From positions 30,139,003 through 30,203,002 of the forward strand of contig CM055096.1 in the NCBI GenBank assembly GCA_029204225.1: a stretch of 64,000 nt of DNA. Direction: 5' to 3'. Shown piece after piece: positions 11,340 to 22,852 of this stretch (position 1 is its first letter; every line of letters begins with the position of its first letter). The notes under the pieces were generated by a model that saw only the letters and a program-made list of their open reading frames with translations, did not search any database and was not told the DNA's origin. Made by a program: the position numbers and the translations under genes. This DNA comes from Diphasiastrum complanatum. Taxonomy: Eukaryota > Streptophyta > Lycopodiopsida > Lycopodiales > Lycopodiaceae.

Positions 11340-11628
11340 TGGCTAAGTCACCAAAGCTTTTGAAGAAGCTTTCCTAAGAGACTTTCTACCGGAAAATGAA
11401 CTTGATAGAGTCTGGGAAGCCTGGGAAAGAACAGTAATGGACAAGTCCCTCATCCAATATATCTCGCAGTATCGAGAAGCAATTTTAAAGATAAAAAATA
11501 TGGATGATTATCAGAAAATCAGGGGATTTGTCCGTGGCCTCAAAGATGAATATAAAGTAGAGGTCTAGAAAAACTCGCCTACTACCCTTGAGCAGGCTCT
11601 CAGATATGCTCAAATCTATGATGATTCA
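11340..11628 (+). pseudogene. Gypsy family A gag, N-terminally truncated (G2)
   Basis: Encodes the middle of the capsid region ([18 protein letters not shown], then [16 protein letters not shown] and [14 protein letters not shown]), nearly identical to 36515-36780 in the second copy. The first 120 or so gag codons and the 5' LTR are absent. An in-frame TAG near 11567 interrupts it. Confidence 0.8.
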
Positions 11629-12981
11629 GTGGGTAGGAAGAGGGCGAGACAACAACCACTTTCTAAGCAGCCTCCTCAGAAAGACTTTCAATTTAAAAAG
11701 AAATTTTTAAAAAGAAAGAATCAAGATAAATTTAAAGGTGAAGCTCCTCAGAAACGCCCTTCACTCATACAGCCCTTAAAACCAGATGATTTTGAGAAAG
11801 CCAAACAAGAACGTTTGTGCTTTGTGTGTATGGGCAAGGGACACACAGTTAGACAGTGTCCCAAGGGGCCTTTCACTAAAAAAGATAAGAAAGATAAAAA
11901 ACAAGTTCATCTTGTTCAGATTGTATGTTTCCCCAGTGACTCGGCAGCTTCCGAGATCAAAGTGTATCATGAAGATCATGAACACTGTTGCCAGCTAACC
12001 TCTGCAATGCTAACGAGGCCCTTCGGCTTTGGGCCGCATGATATGATTATGCATGGGAAAGTTGGTAATCAGTCAATAAGAGTTATGGTTGATGATGGGG
12101 CAACCCATAATTTCATCAACTACACCCTGGTTAAAAAGCTTAAACTACCAGAAGTACCTAGTCAGCATAGGTACATAGTTTCATTAGCTAAGGGTGAAGA
12201 TAAAAAAATGTGGGAAACTATGGTAAGTAATTTAAATCTTGGTATTCAGGGGTACCAAGATGAAATAAACTTTCAGATAATGCACCTGGATCGTACAGAC
12301 ATTGTTCTCGGGAGAGATTGGCTCTACAGTTTAGGACCTTCCCTCCACAGAAACTATCAGGAGAACACCCTTAGCTTTCAACATAAAGGCCGAGAAATCC
12401 AGTTGCATGGGGAGCATGATGTTCCCAACAGTCCTATGGTCTGCAGTTCAGAGCTCTGTCAGCTAATCGGAGACGAAGACCATCAGGTATTCTTATGTGA
12501 CTTTCAGTTTATTCCTGAAGTTTCTATTTCCAGTTGTATTCTGCAGAAAATCAGTAAATTAGAAATTTTATTGTTTAAATTTAAAGATGTTTATCCTGAA
12601 GATTTGCCACATGGTTTACCACCTAGCAGAGAGGTAGATCATGTAATAAACCTAGTACCAGGTACAGCACCTGTTTCTAAACCTCCGTATCGGGTCAGCC
12701 GAACAGAGGATGAAGAAATAACTAGGCAGTTAACAGATTATCTTGGGAAAGGCCAAATTCAGACCAGTAGTTCACCATGGGCCTCACCAGTCCTATTGGT
12801 GAAAAAGAAAGAGGGGTCTATGCGTCTTTGCGTAGATTACAGAGCCCTCAATAAAGTCACAATTAAGAATAAATACCCTATGCCTCGGGCAGACGAGTTG
12901 TTTGACCAACTCGACGGGGCTAAGTTTTTCAACAAAATAGACCTCAGATCGGGATATTATCAAGTCCGTATAAAATCATAA
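11629..12981 (+). pseudogene. Gypsy family A gag (zinc knuckle)-protease-RT, broken by a stop (G2)
   Basis: 450 codons. A Lys-rich nucleocapsid segment leads to a CCHC knuckle ([14 protein letters not shown], residues 64-77). A retropepsin-like protease follows with [11 protein letters not shown] near residue 152; the usual Asp-Ser/Thr-Gly reads Asp-Asp-Gly here. RT begins with KPPYRVS near 350 and includes [11 protein letters not shown] and a [10 protein letters not shown] block. Translation ends at an in-frame TAA (12979-12981), after which the same frame resumes RT at 12982. One inactivating point mutation therefore splits gag-PR from the rest of pol. Confidence 0.9.
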
Positions 12982-13569
12982 GATGTCTCGAAAACAGTTT
13001 TTAGGACTCGTCACGGTCATTATGAGTTTAAGGTGATGCCATTTGGGCTCACAAATGCTCCAGCTACCTTTATGACCTTGATGAACAGTGTCCTCAGACC
13101 ATACTTGGGTAAGTTTGTAGTCGTAATTTTAGATGACATCCTCGACTACAGCAAAACGAGGAAGGAGCATCTAAAACACCTCAGAAAGGTGTTTCGACTG
13201 CTTAGAAAGCATAAGCTTTATGCTAAACAATCCACGTGTGAATTCTTTGTTGAAGAAATAGCATATTTGGGTCACATTATCTCTTCAGATGGGATTAAGA
13301 TGGACCCAAATAAGGTTAAAGCCATACTCAGTTGGCTGAGACCTCAGAATATTTTGGAACTTCAGATCTTTCTTGGTTTGGTGGGATATTACAGACGATT
13401 TGTCAAGGAATATGCTCAGATAGCAGTTCCCATGACAAATCTTCTCAAGGGGAAGGGAAAGGAGTTCATTTGGGAGTCCGCACAACAGGAGAGCTTTCAT
13501 GCTCTCAAAACAGCCAGTTTTAAAGGTTGTCGACCCCAATCAGCCATTTGTGGTCGAAACAGATGCTAG
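12982..13569 (+). pseudogene. Gypsy family A RT palm and thumb (G2)
   Basis: In frame with the upstream ORF after the stop. It contains [18 protein letters not shown], the catalytic [10 protein letters not shown] (usual F/Y/V-x-DD), the LGHIIS connection block and [19 protein letters not shown]. About 14 bases are missing at 13510 relative to the second copy at 38600, which shifts the frame into RNase H. Confidence 0.9.
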
Positions 13570-13873
13570 CGACTTTGCAGTAGGTGTTGTGCTAACTCAG
13601 GGTGGACGACCAGTTGCGTTCGAGAGTAAAAAACTCGAGCCAGCTCAGACTAGGTACAGTGCCTATGAAAAGGAACTCTTTTCTATAGTTCATGCCCTTA
13701 AGACTTGGAGGCATTATTTGTATGGTGCCAACTTTGAGGTCCTGACAGACCATGAGAGTCTCAGATACCTTTGCAATCAGCCTGAGCTTAGAGGTTGGAA
13801 AGCTCGTTGGGCAGAGTTGATGCAAGAGTTTGACATGTCTATCAGATATAGACGGGGAAATTCAATACAGTAG
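13499..13873 (+). pseudogene. Gypsy family A RNase H (G2)
   Basis: The frame begins [16 protein letters not shown] (first catalytic Asp) and has the [21 protein letters not shown] block (catalytic Glu) and [11 protein letters not shown] (catalytic Asp). It ends at a TAG created by a one-base loss in a G run at about 13856, before the tether to integrase. The same loss is present in the copy at 38950 but not in the inverted copy at 35220. Confidence 0.88.
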
Positions 13874-14394
13874 CAGATGCCCTTAGCAGAATGCCTATGA
13901 TAAACGAGCTGAGTTTTACTCAGATTCGTAATGAGTTACTCGAGTCCTTGAGAGGGAAATGCCAGCATGATGCATTCTTCTCTACTATCTGGAACTCAGT
14001 CCAGAGCAGACAGTTACAGATTCCAGAACCAGTTCCCGGGTCATCCAAGAATACGGCAGCTTCCGTTGAGGATGATGATGAGTTCGAGGATACGTCGTCA
14101 GATGACGTTGAGGATTCTGAGCCTGTATTACCCAAGCAAACCTTAGTGGTTGAGGGTCAGTTGACTCAAGGATTCAAATGGAAACAATATTGCATTGAGG
14201 ATGAGTACTTGCTCTATAGAGATAGAGTATGTGTCCCCAATTCAGAGGATTATAGGCAGCAGGTCCTATATGAATGTCATGACAATCCTAGCGTGGGACA
14301 CCTAGGCATACAGAAGACCTATGAGCTTCTTCGTAGGCAATTTTTCTGGCCCAGTATGAAAAAGGACGTCCACCAGTATGTAACCAGTTGCTAG
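13874..14394 (+). pseudogene. RNase H-integrase tether and integrase zinc domain (G2)
   Basis: After a tether with MPMINELSF, an unusual Pro/Ser-rich then strongly acidic stretch ([18 protein letters not shown], about residues 63-80) precedes the integrase HHCC zinc domain ([19 protein letters not shown]...). The final Cys-x2-Cys is cut by a stop (TAG at 14392-14394). Confidence 0.82.
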
Positions 14395-15504
14395 AAATGT
14401 CAAGTAAACAAAGCAGAGCGTTTAAAGGCAGGAGGGTTGTTGCATCTCTTAGAAATACTAGTTGGTAAATGGGAGAGTATCTCCATGGATTTCATAGTAG
14501 GTCTGCCTAAAACCCAAAAGGGTAATGACGCTATATGGGTCACAGTTGACCGTCTGACCAAAATGGCTCATTTCATTCCGACCAAAACAACTGTTAGAGC
14601 TCCAGAGTTAGCGAGGTTGTTTGTAGACGCGCTATTTAAATTGTACGGTGTACCTTCCGGCATAGTCAGCGACCGGGACAGTAAGTTTACTGGAAATTTT
14701 TGGAGGGCAGTATTCCATCATCTCCATACTAAACTTAATATGAGTACCACCGACCATCCACAGACGGACGATCAAACAGAGAGGGTAAATCAGGTGCTGG
14801 AGGATATGCTTCGTGCATACGTCAGCAAGAAGCAGACTAATTGGGAGGAGTATCTCTCGATATTAGAGTTTGCTTACAACAGTACCAAAACCTTTCAGCC
14901 ACTCTCACCCACAGTTGTAGGGTTTAAACAAGAAAAAGTTGAAGCAGCCAGAAACTTTTTAGAGGACGTAAACCAGATGATAGAACATGCTAAGCGTAGC
15001 ATTAGGCAGTTCCAGGATCGAGCCAGGCATTATGCAAATCCACACAGACGGGATGTGCAGTTCTCCACTGGTGAGAAAGTCTACTTGAGAGTCCCAGTCG
15101 ACTCTAAAACCCTCAAATCAGGAGTGTGTGCTAAGTTGTCTCCAAGGTATTTTGGTCCCTTTACCATCAGTAGGAGACTAGGCGAGGTCACCTATGAACC
15201 AGAACTCCCACACAATAGTAAGGTTTTTCCAGTCTTTCATGTAAGTCAGTTACGAAAAGCCTTAACCAGATCAGACAATCTGGTAGGGGACAGTGTTCTA
15301 GTTCTCCCATTGGATTCTCAGCAACCTCCCCATGAACCAGAGGAGATTCTTGATAGTAGAGAGACGCAGACTCGTCATACTTTGTACCGGGAATATCTGG
15401 TTAAGTGGAATGATCAGCCTATTGAGAATGCCACTCGGGAAAGAGGCAGCGTCCTTCGCAAGATTTTTCCAGACTTTGTCTTAGAGGACCAAGACGGTTC
15501 TTAA
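14395..15504 (+). pseudogene. Gypsy family A integrase core and C-terminal domain (G2)
   Basis: 355 codons from 14437. Core: [20 protein letters not shown] with the first catalytic Asp, then [15 protein letters not shown] with the second, and the final Glu in the block before AYVSKKQTNWEEYL. The usual GQTERVNQ reads DQTERVNQ. The C-terminus has VYLRVPVDSKTLKSG and KVFPVFHVSQLRKAL, then YLVKWNDQP resembling a chromo-like fold. The coding part runs to 12 bases before the LTR. Confidence 0.88.
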
Positions 15505-15515
15505 GGGGGAGGGAG
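15502..15515 (+). promoter_or_regulatory. Polypurine tract of G2
   Basis: AAGGGGGAGGGAG directly upstream of the LTR start TGTTACGAG; this is the expected plus-strand primer site. Confidence 0.85.
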
Positions 15516-15860
15516 TGTTACGAGCTCGTAACCAGTGCCGAACCCTAGGCAACACAGATAGGTCAGATACCATAGTCAGGGTCGTGTCCAGCGTACATGA
15601 CCAACAGGGCAAGACAGTGTGAGTAGTGTGCCCCATCACGGTCCATAGCCATGGCAGGCCTAACACAGTCTAGGGACCCTGTCAGCAAGATAGGGCCCCC
15701 AGTTGGGTCCTGACGTGCAGTCGGCCACGTTAGTGCCACGTGGCCGACACTTGGCAGTTGCATGCTACCAGTCCTCACACTGGGCTAGGAGGGGCTTACT
15801 CTATATCAGGGAGTAGGCAAGGTTGGGTGGATTAGTTAGTGTTTGCCCTACTGTGGTGTT
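15516..15860 (+). mobile_element. 3' LTR of gypsy family A (G2)
   Basis: Starts TGTTACGAGCTCGTAAC and is recognisable to GTGGTGTT at 15860, where gag of another element begins. The last 150 bases match 34681-34829 in reverse orientation, which defines the right end. A 5-bp flanking repeat was not identifiable. Confidence 0.75.
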
Positions 15861-16356
15861 AGGATCTATTATAAGACGGCACAACACTGGTGGCGTAAAA
15901 TTGAGAAGGATAATTTGGTGCCTGCAACTTGGGATGAGTTCAAGCGGATGTTCGTTGAGAATTGGGTGCCATTAGATGAGAAAAACCAGGCGATGCAAGC
16001 ATGGTCAAGTCTCAAACAAGGCAATGCGTCCATACAGGAATATGCGGACAAGTGCAGAGAAGCACTGATGCGAATACCAGAAGAAGTGCCAATGTTTTTG
16101 CAAGTATTCCAGTTTGTGGAGGGCTTGCCTGAGAAAGGAGCAGGCTCCAAGCCTCCATAGGGTGGTACAGATGGCCCTATACTATGAGGATGGAAAAAAG
16201 GCCAAGGAGTCTGAGACACCTACTTCAGGAGGGTTTTAGCCTTGGGGGAAAAGAAAGTTCAAAAAATGGAAGGGTCAATCCTCGCAAGAGCAAATTTAGA
16301 GTGCGAAAAAGAGTAAAGGTGTGGGCATCTCAAAAGGCAAAGGGCGGTATGGGACG
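15861..16356 (+). pseudogene. Gag fragment of a second gypsy family
   Basis: The frame at 15843-16160 encodes a retrotransposon-gag domain (AQHWWRKIEKDNLVPATW, FKRMFVENW, SIQEYADKCREALMRI). A frameshift near 16130 moves into a Lys/Arg-rich nucleocapsid-like tail (to about 16350). It is cut on both sides by LTRs (15860 and 16357). Confidence 0.75.
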
Positions 16357-16811
16357 TGTTAGAAGTAATAAATGATAATGTTAGTTTCCCATAGGTTACT
16401 TTGACCCAAAAGGTCGAGACTTGTGTAACCATGGGTTAGGTTTATTATTTAGACCATGTTAAGTCAGTTTTAGTTGAGTTGGACCCAATTTTGGTCCAGT
16501 AGTAATTCGTGGGTCCAAGTAAAGTCTAATTACGTTAAGGGACCGTATCTTGACTTTTGGGGTTGCCCTATAATTAGTAGTGGGTCTTGGAAGGTTCTAG
16601 AACTTAGAGTTTGGAAGAGTCTAGGCCCTTGGAAGGCTTATTTATATGTACTCTTTGTTCATTTGTAATTCATTCCCTTTCAAGCATTGCTACTACTTTC
16701 TCTCTCCTTGAGGGCACCTAAACCTCTCCCTCTTCTTCTTCTTCCTCTTTTTCTTCTTCTTGTATATGGAGATTGAATGTTAGAAGGATCTTGGCACTTT
16801 GATTTCCTACA
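16357..16811 (+). mobile_element. 455-bp LTR (5' LTR of element G3)
   Basis: Begins TGTTAGAAGTAAT and ends TTTCCTACA, immediately followed by a primer binding site. The solo LTR at 46478-46932 has the same length and near-identical sequence, which fixes both ends. It contains a TATTTATATG box near 16640 and a pyrimidine-rich CTTCTTCTTCTTCCTC run near 16730-16765. Confidence 0.9.
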
Positions 16812-16828
16812 TGGTATCAGAGCCATGG
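16812..16828 (+). promoter_or_regulatory. Primer binding site of G3
   Basis: TGGTATCAGAGCCATGG directly after the LTR end; complementary to the initiator tRNA-Met 3' end as in most plant LTR elements. Confidence 0.92.
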
Positions 16829-17648
16829 ATCTTGTATGCTTGATTTAGGGCGCCCTACCAAAAGAGATCGTCTTCACTTAGGGATCACAAAAATTCAACA
16901 CCTTTGCTGATTTTTTGGAGTGAAGATCCGTTTTTTGACTCTTTTCCGTTTTGCAGGAGGGCGCCACACATCAAGGAAGATAACAGGATTTTGGGCGCCC
17001 AAAAATCAGGTTGTTGTTTGCTGATTTTTCAGGTTGCAGGAAGGCGCCATTAATTATCTTCTTCGGGGCTTCTTTTAGGTCGCCCACATCCGTGTAGGTT
17101 TATCCTACTTCCGTTGGTCCGCTGCTGCCCTATTTTTCAGATTTGCTCCTTTGCAGGAGGGTGCCCATCTACAAGCAATTTCTATTCTTCTGATTTGGTT
17201 GAAAAATCAGCACCCTTTTTTTTTACAAAATGAAGATCCACTTCTTTTTGCTTGTTTCCAGGTGTGGAAGAAGGTGCTAATTTTTTTGTGATGATCTGAT
17301 CACATTCTGAGGCTGAAAATTGGACAGCATATTACCATTTGTAGGGTGTTGCAACAGCCCTATCTGTGTGTGTATTGTTCACACTTTTTGGCAAGAAAGA
17401 AGGGTTCCAAAAAAAGCTTTGTTGGAGGCTAACCTGATTCTTTGCTTGCTGGTTTTTGAGTTTGTAATGCAATTTCAGGCTGAAATTTTCAGCACACAAG
17501 GCTGGTAGGAGGGTGAGTTCCTACATCCATCTAATGTGTGGTTTCGACACATTTCGGTGCTGATTTGTCAGATTTGATACTTGCTGGTTTTTGTGTCTTT
17601 TAGGGCACATTTAGGGTTTGAAAAAGTTTATCTTCTTGGCTGGTTCTT
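16829..17648 (+). other. 5' leader of G3 with repeated GCAGGAGGGCGCC motif
   Basis: About 820 bases without a convincing ORF between the PBS and the gag-like frame. A motif TTGCAGGAGGGCGCC occurs three times with small changes (16951-16965, 17033-17047, 17151-17166). Leaders of this size are normal for plant LTR elements. Confidence 0.6.
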
Positions 17649-18300
17649 ATGGCAAGAGATTTGGGAGCAATTCGTACTTGTTCAGGTGAAGATATGTTGG
17701 ATAGCACCAACTATTCTTCATGGAGTTGCAAGCTGAGATTTTGCATCGACGTGATGATCAAGATTTTATTGGTAACAAGATCTATCTTATATCATTTGAG
17801 ATTTTGCAAGACCTCTAAAAGTGCTTGGGAAACACTTTTAAAGATGTACCGAATAAAGGATTCATCATCATGCTTTCTCCTCTCTAGTTCATCCTCTTTG
17901 AAGGTAGAAGGGCAAAGTCATGCAAAGTTTGATCATTGTCTTTCTACAAGTACAAGTTTGCATCGGAATGTTGGTATGGTAAAGCATTCTTCTTCTCTTG
18001 AGCCATTTGTTGCAAATGATGGATGCATTAGTGAAGAACTTTATGAGCAAGCTTCTCAAGATAATGTTTTGGAAAAGGCTGAAATCAAGCATTCTTTGAA
18101 GCCATTTTGTACTATTGGAGGAGGGGAAAAAATCATGTCAATTAGTACATTGGTTCAAAGTGGCGTGTTGCTAGATTATTTGGGTGTTCAAAGTGGCAAG
18201 CTGTTGGTTTTTTTCTTGAAGATGGTGGACACCAGATTTAGCCATGGTTTATTGATCATTTTTAGCTTATGTTACATCGTGAGCATCCTATTATGCATGG
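17649..18300 (+). pseudogene. Copia-like gag N-terminal region (G3)
   Basis: The frame starts MARDLGAIRT and continues LDSTNYSSWSCKLRFCID and TSKSAWETLLKMY. These match the pattern of the UBN2/DUF4219-type gag of Ty1/copia elements (a 'NYxxW' block, then an 'AWxxLxxxY' block). The rest of the ORF to 18422 is not recognisable and no CCHC knuckle was seen. What follows is gypsy-type, so this gag does not belong with the downstream pol. Confidence 0.6.
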
Positions 18301-18399
18301 GGAACGGCCTGCGGAAGGTTTTTGGACAGCAAGGTCCAGCGGCACAACACGGGTATCAGTTTCCTTGCACTTCTTTGATTGTTATGGACAACTGTGTGG

Positions 18400-18576
18400 T
18401 AGAGATGTTGGATTCTATTTGACACTGGGTCCTCACATAACGTCATTAACTCCGCTTTGATGAAACGGTTGAGAGTGAGCACACAACCATCCCTGTACCA
18501 GTACACAGTCGAAATGGCTGATGGAAAGGGTGCGGATTAGAGCTATACTGAGAAGTTAGATTTTGAGATTACCTGT
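18400..18576 (+). pseudogene. Gypsy protease fragment (G3)
   Basis: In the frame after 18416 the sequence reads FDTGSSHNVINSALMKRL, an Asp-Thr-Gly retropepsin active site followed by the NSALM block. It ends in a stop near 18538 within MADGKGAD. The start of gypsy sequence lies somewhere between 18290 and 18400. Confidence 0.65.
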
Positions 18577-19155
18577 TTGGCTCGCTTTGATGTGGTGCTT
18601 GGAATTTGTTGGCATGTGGCTAAAAAACCCTACATCGCTTGGGATACTCATGTGCATGAGTTCCAGCACGATGGTAGGATTCACTCCCTGCGTGGAGAGC
18701 CTGATATGCCTCCAGGACCTTTGATCATGGCAATGCAGTTGCATAAGGTTCAGTGTAAGTGCATGTATGTTTGTTTCTTGTATGATATGTTTGATTTTGC
18801 TAACGAGTCTGATGTATGTCAAGAACAAACTAATCTTACTAAGAACCTAAATCGCCAAATTAGGGAGGAGTTTCTAGATGTGTTCACAAATGAACTTCCA
18901 TCTATTTTACCCCCTAAGAGAAATGTGGAGCATAGAATCGAGTTAATTCCTGGATCATCTCCTGTTAATAGACCACCTTATAGAATGAGTCTGAAAGAGG
19001 AAGAGGTCAGAAGCATGATTGAGGACTATCTTGCCAAGGGGCAAGTAAGACCTAGCTTCTCCCTCTTTGCCTCTCCGATCATTTTGGTAAAAAAAGAAGG
19101 ATGGGTCTTGGAGAATGTGTGTGGACTATTGAGGCTTGAACAAGATTACTGTTAA
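18577..19155 (+). pseudogene. Gypsy protease C-terminus and RT N-terminus (G3)
   Basis: 192 codons: the end of the protease region, then HRIELIPGSSPVNRPPYRMS marking the RT start, and ASPIILVKKEG. A frameshift at about 19105-19130 (the expected CVDYRGLNK block is split across frames) separates it from the next ORF. Confidence 0.85.
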
Positions 19156-21109
19156 GCATCGATATCCTATGCCACGTATAGATGATCTTTTGGATGCTCT
19201 CCATGGTGCTAGAGTGTTTAGCAAAATTGACCTAAAGAGTGGTTACCACCAGGTGAGAGTTCGAGAAGAGGATGTGCATAAAACTGCCTTTCGGACTCAT
19301 TTTGGACACTATGAATTTTTAGTTATGCCCTTTGGATTGACTAACACCCCTACAACATTTATGATGTTAATGAACGATGTGCTTAGACCGTTTATGGGCA
19401 AGTTTGTGGTTAATTTTGTTGATGACATACTTGTTTACAGTTGTGGTGATGCTATGCATGTTAATCACCTAAGAACTGTGTTATCAACTTTGAGGGAAAA
19501 TACATTGTTCGCTAATGATAAAAAAAGTGAATTGTTCAAAAAAGAAATAACATATATAGTGTCAGCAGAGGGAATAAAACCGGATCCGCAGAAAGTTGCT
19601 GTTCTTCTTGCCTGGCCTGTTCCCACAGACTTGACGGCACTAAGAAGCTTTCTAGGGTTGGCTGTGTTTTATCGTAAAGGTGTGAAGAATTATTCACACG
19701 TAGCTGCACCATTGACCAATATGTTACAGAAAAATAAATGGAAAGAGCGGACGGAAGTTTTGCAGCGAAGTTTCGATGCCTTGAAACAAGTTGTGGCTGA
19801 CTTTGTCACTTTAAAAATTGTTGACCCTCAAAAACCATTTGTCGTAGAAACGGATGCAAGTGACATCGCCGTTGGGGCAGTTTTGATGCAAGAGGGTAGG
19901 CCTGTGGCCTTTGAAAGCAAGAAGCTCAACCCTGCACATAAGAATTATCCAACTCATGAGAAAGAGTTGTTTGCCATTATCCACGCTTTGAAGGCATGGA
20001 GGCATTATTTGTATGGTGCGGAATTCTATCTGTACACCGACTATAACACTTCAAAATATTTCTGCAACCAGCCGGACCTAAGAGGGCGGCAAGCCAGGTG
20101 GGCTGAGTTGATGCAGGAATTTCACATGGAAATTCGGTACAAGAAAGGTACCAAAAATTGTGTGGCTGATGCATTATCTTGGATATTGTATCAGATGTCT
20201 TTTGTGGTCATAGAAAATGACCTGATTGCTGAGATTAGACAGGCTCAGCAAGAGGATCCTCATTGTCAAGGAATTGTGAGGGAGGCAAATCTTGCGCAAG
20301 TAGAATTTCAGGATGAGAGTTCTGGTCTCTTGACTCACACTTACCTTAAATATACCATAGAAGATGGTATGATTAAGAGAAATGGCAAACTTCTCGTTCT
20401 AGATTGTGAGGAGCTGCGTAGGAAGATTGTCCATTTATGTCATGATAGCCCTAGTGCAGGTCATCCTGGTGTGGATAAGACCTATGAGTTGATCTTACGT
20501 GACTTTTGGTGGCCTAAGCTTAAAAAAGATGTTTACCATTACGTGACGCACTGTTTGAAGTGCCAAGTCACTAAAGCTGAAAGAATTAAACCTCGTGGAG
20601 TTTTACACCCACTACCTGTGCCAAAAGGAAGATGGGAGAATATCTCCATGGATTTTGTCACCAACTTGCCTCGTACGCAGTTGCAGCATGATTCTATCTT
20701 GGTCGTAGTTGACAGACTCACAAAAATGGCTCATTTTATTCCAACGCGTAAAAAGATTGATGCAGCTGAAGTAGCTAATTTGTTTATCGAGCATGTGTTC
20801 AGACTTCATGGGTTACCGTCATCCATAGTGTCTGACAGGGATACTCGATTCACTGGAAACTTTTGGACTGCAGTTATGGCCAAACTTGAAGTCCAATTGA
20901 GAATGAGCAGTACGGAGCATCCTGAAACGGATGGCCAAACTGAGAGAGTCAACCAGACCTTAGAGGATATGCTTAGAGCATTTGTTGGGGATAAGCAAAC
21001 TCAGTGGGAGAAGTACGTGCAACTGTTGGAATTTGCTTACAATGACAAGAAAAATATGAGTACAAAGATGAGTCCTTTCGAGCTTAATTATGGTTTTAGG
21101 CCAGCTAGC
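19136..21109 (+). pseudogene. Gypsy RT-RNase H-integrase, 658 codons (G3)
   Basis: The longest ORF in the window. [33 protein letters not shown], the catalytic FVDDILVYS (about residues 97-105) and RSFLGLAVFYRKGV. RNase H: VETDASDIAVGAVL, THEKELFAIIHALKAW, YTDYNTSKYF. Integrase: a HHCC zinc domain (CHDSPSAGHPGVDKTYEL...CLKCQ), ISMDFVTNLP, SIVSDRDTRFTGNFW and DGQTERVNQ. All catalytic residues appear present. The coding sequence is interrupted in the integrase by the solo LTR inserted at 21110 and resumes in frame at 22193. Confidence 0.92.
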
Positions 21110-22187
21110 TTTTACAAGTAGAGGTGAGGAAGTCCTCCAAATCCAAAGTAGAGCCTCCAAATGTCCTCCAAGCAACTTGCAAGCTTCAAGATGCTCCCCA
21201 ACTCCAAGCTAGGATGCCTCCACCTGCAAGTAAGGATCTGCAAGCCTCCAAGGATCTCTCCTCCACCTGTGTCCCTACTCTTTAAACACAAAGATAGATA
21301 ACAAGCTGGCCTCAAGTATTCACCACCCAACCATAGCTAGATCCAAGCTCCAAGCAAGACCTATCTAGCACCCCCTTGCTAACCATAACAAATCACAAGC
21401 ATACCACAACACTCCATAGCATTCTCAAGATTCAAACCCTACTTATGTCCCATTCCATAAGCAAGATCCAAACCTTAAGCATACTACCACAAGAAAGCAC
21501 TCTACACACTAGTAGCAACACTAGAGCATAAGCAAAGCAAACAAGAGAGATCTCTCCCTCCCAATGGGCGCCCTACTACCCTCATATAGATGGCCCATGG
21601 ACCCCTCCAATGCACTATGGAGTTCCATGCTCATCCAATGAGAAAGAGAGAAGCCTAGGGGAGTTAAAGAATCTCCAAGAGCCTCCATAGGCTTATGGAA
21701 TGTCAAGAGACTCCTTCCATAACCTATGACTCTTTGAATGCCTTTCTTGTGAGAGTTGGGAACTTAATGGACACTTTAGAAGGGCGCCCTCCTACTAGGT
21801 CCCATTGCCCAAGTTGTGCAAGTATACTTTGGTCCTAGACCAATAAAGTGATATGGTTCAAGGTTGAGGCCCAAGGTTTAGAAAAATAGTCATCCAATGA
21901 CTTTCTAACACCTCTCTAGGTTCCATACCTCCATCCAAGGCATAGACACCTACCTGCCCTAAACCAAGGACACTAGTACCTTAATTTAAGGCACCTACCC
22001 TTAATGCTAAGGGTACCCCTTATCCAAGGGTCACGTGACTCCATACCTCCAACTAAGGTATAGTCACCTACCTGCCCGTATCCAAGGGCACATACCCTGA
22101 ATCCTAAGGGTACCTTGCCATTTAGCCCCCAACACTAAATGGACTATTAGGGGTCTGAAGTACTGCTAGTTACATAGGTATGTAACA
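21110..22187. mobile_element. 1,078-bp solo LTR inserted in the G3 integrase
   Basis: Flanked on both sides by CTAGC (21105-21109 and 22188-22192). Removing it with one CTAGC restores the integrase reading frame across the site (FRPAS then PVMVGI). The termini are TTTTACA and TGTAACA, an imperfect inverted pair consistent with TG...CA ends after one mutation. It has no ORF and carries local repeats of CCAAGG/CACCTACC type near 21930-22120. Orientation cannot be decided. Confidence 0.85.
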
Positions 22188-22192
22188 CTAGC

Positions 22193-22740
22193 CCTGTTAT
22201 GGTAGGAATTCCTCAGAGAGTGCCTAGTGCGGCTAATTTTCTAACTCAAATGAATGAAATGCTTGAGTTAGCAAAGGTTAATATTAGGCAAGCGATGGAT
22301 CGAGCAAAGTCATATGCTAATTAGCATCGCACGCCTAGTTTGTGGTAGGAGACATGGTGTTTCTCCAAGTACCCAAGGACTCTAAGACCCTTAAGACGGG
22401 CAAATGTTACAAGTTGTCCCCGCGTTATTGTGGACCTTGGAAAATTGTTAAAATAATCAGTGATGTTTCTTATAAGTTAGATTTTCCTAAAACTTGTAAA
22501 GTGCATCCTGTATTTCATGTTTCTAGATTGAAACGGGTTTTTCATAACGGTGATAACTTGTTGTCTGATGGTTTGTTTGCATTCCAGGAGCTGGGAGAAG
22601 TAACCCATGGGCCAATGAGGGTATTGGATAGGCGGGAGAGGCGTTTACGCAACCGTCTGATCCGTGAGTACTTGGTCGCTTGGCATGGCAGGCCTCTTTC
22701 TGATGCTACCTGGGAGACCACGCTACGAATCCAGATATAG
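22193..22740 (+). pseudogene. G3 integrase C-terminus with chromo-like region
   Basis: Continues the integrase after the solo LTR: QMNEMLELAKVNIRQAMDRA, then a stop and frameshift near 22322, and the ORF 22342-22740 with MVFLQVPKDSKTLKTGKC, HPVFHVSRLKRVF and LVAWHGRPLSDATWE. This is the usual end of chromovirus-like integrases. No polypurine tract or 3' LTR follows, so the element lost its 3' end. Confidence 0.85.
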
Positions 22741-22852
22741 TGTGCATGCTCGTCATGTCTGATGAACTCGATGCTTGAGTGAAGAGACTCTTTGTAGAGG
22801 CATGCAACCCCTCCGGATCCCCGACGACTAGCTGATCTAGTCTCAGGCCTGA

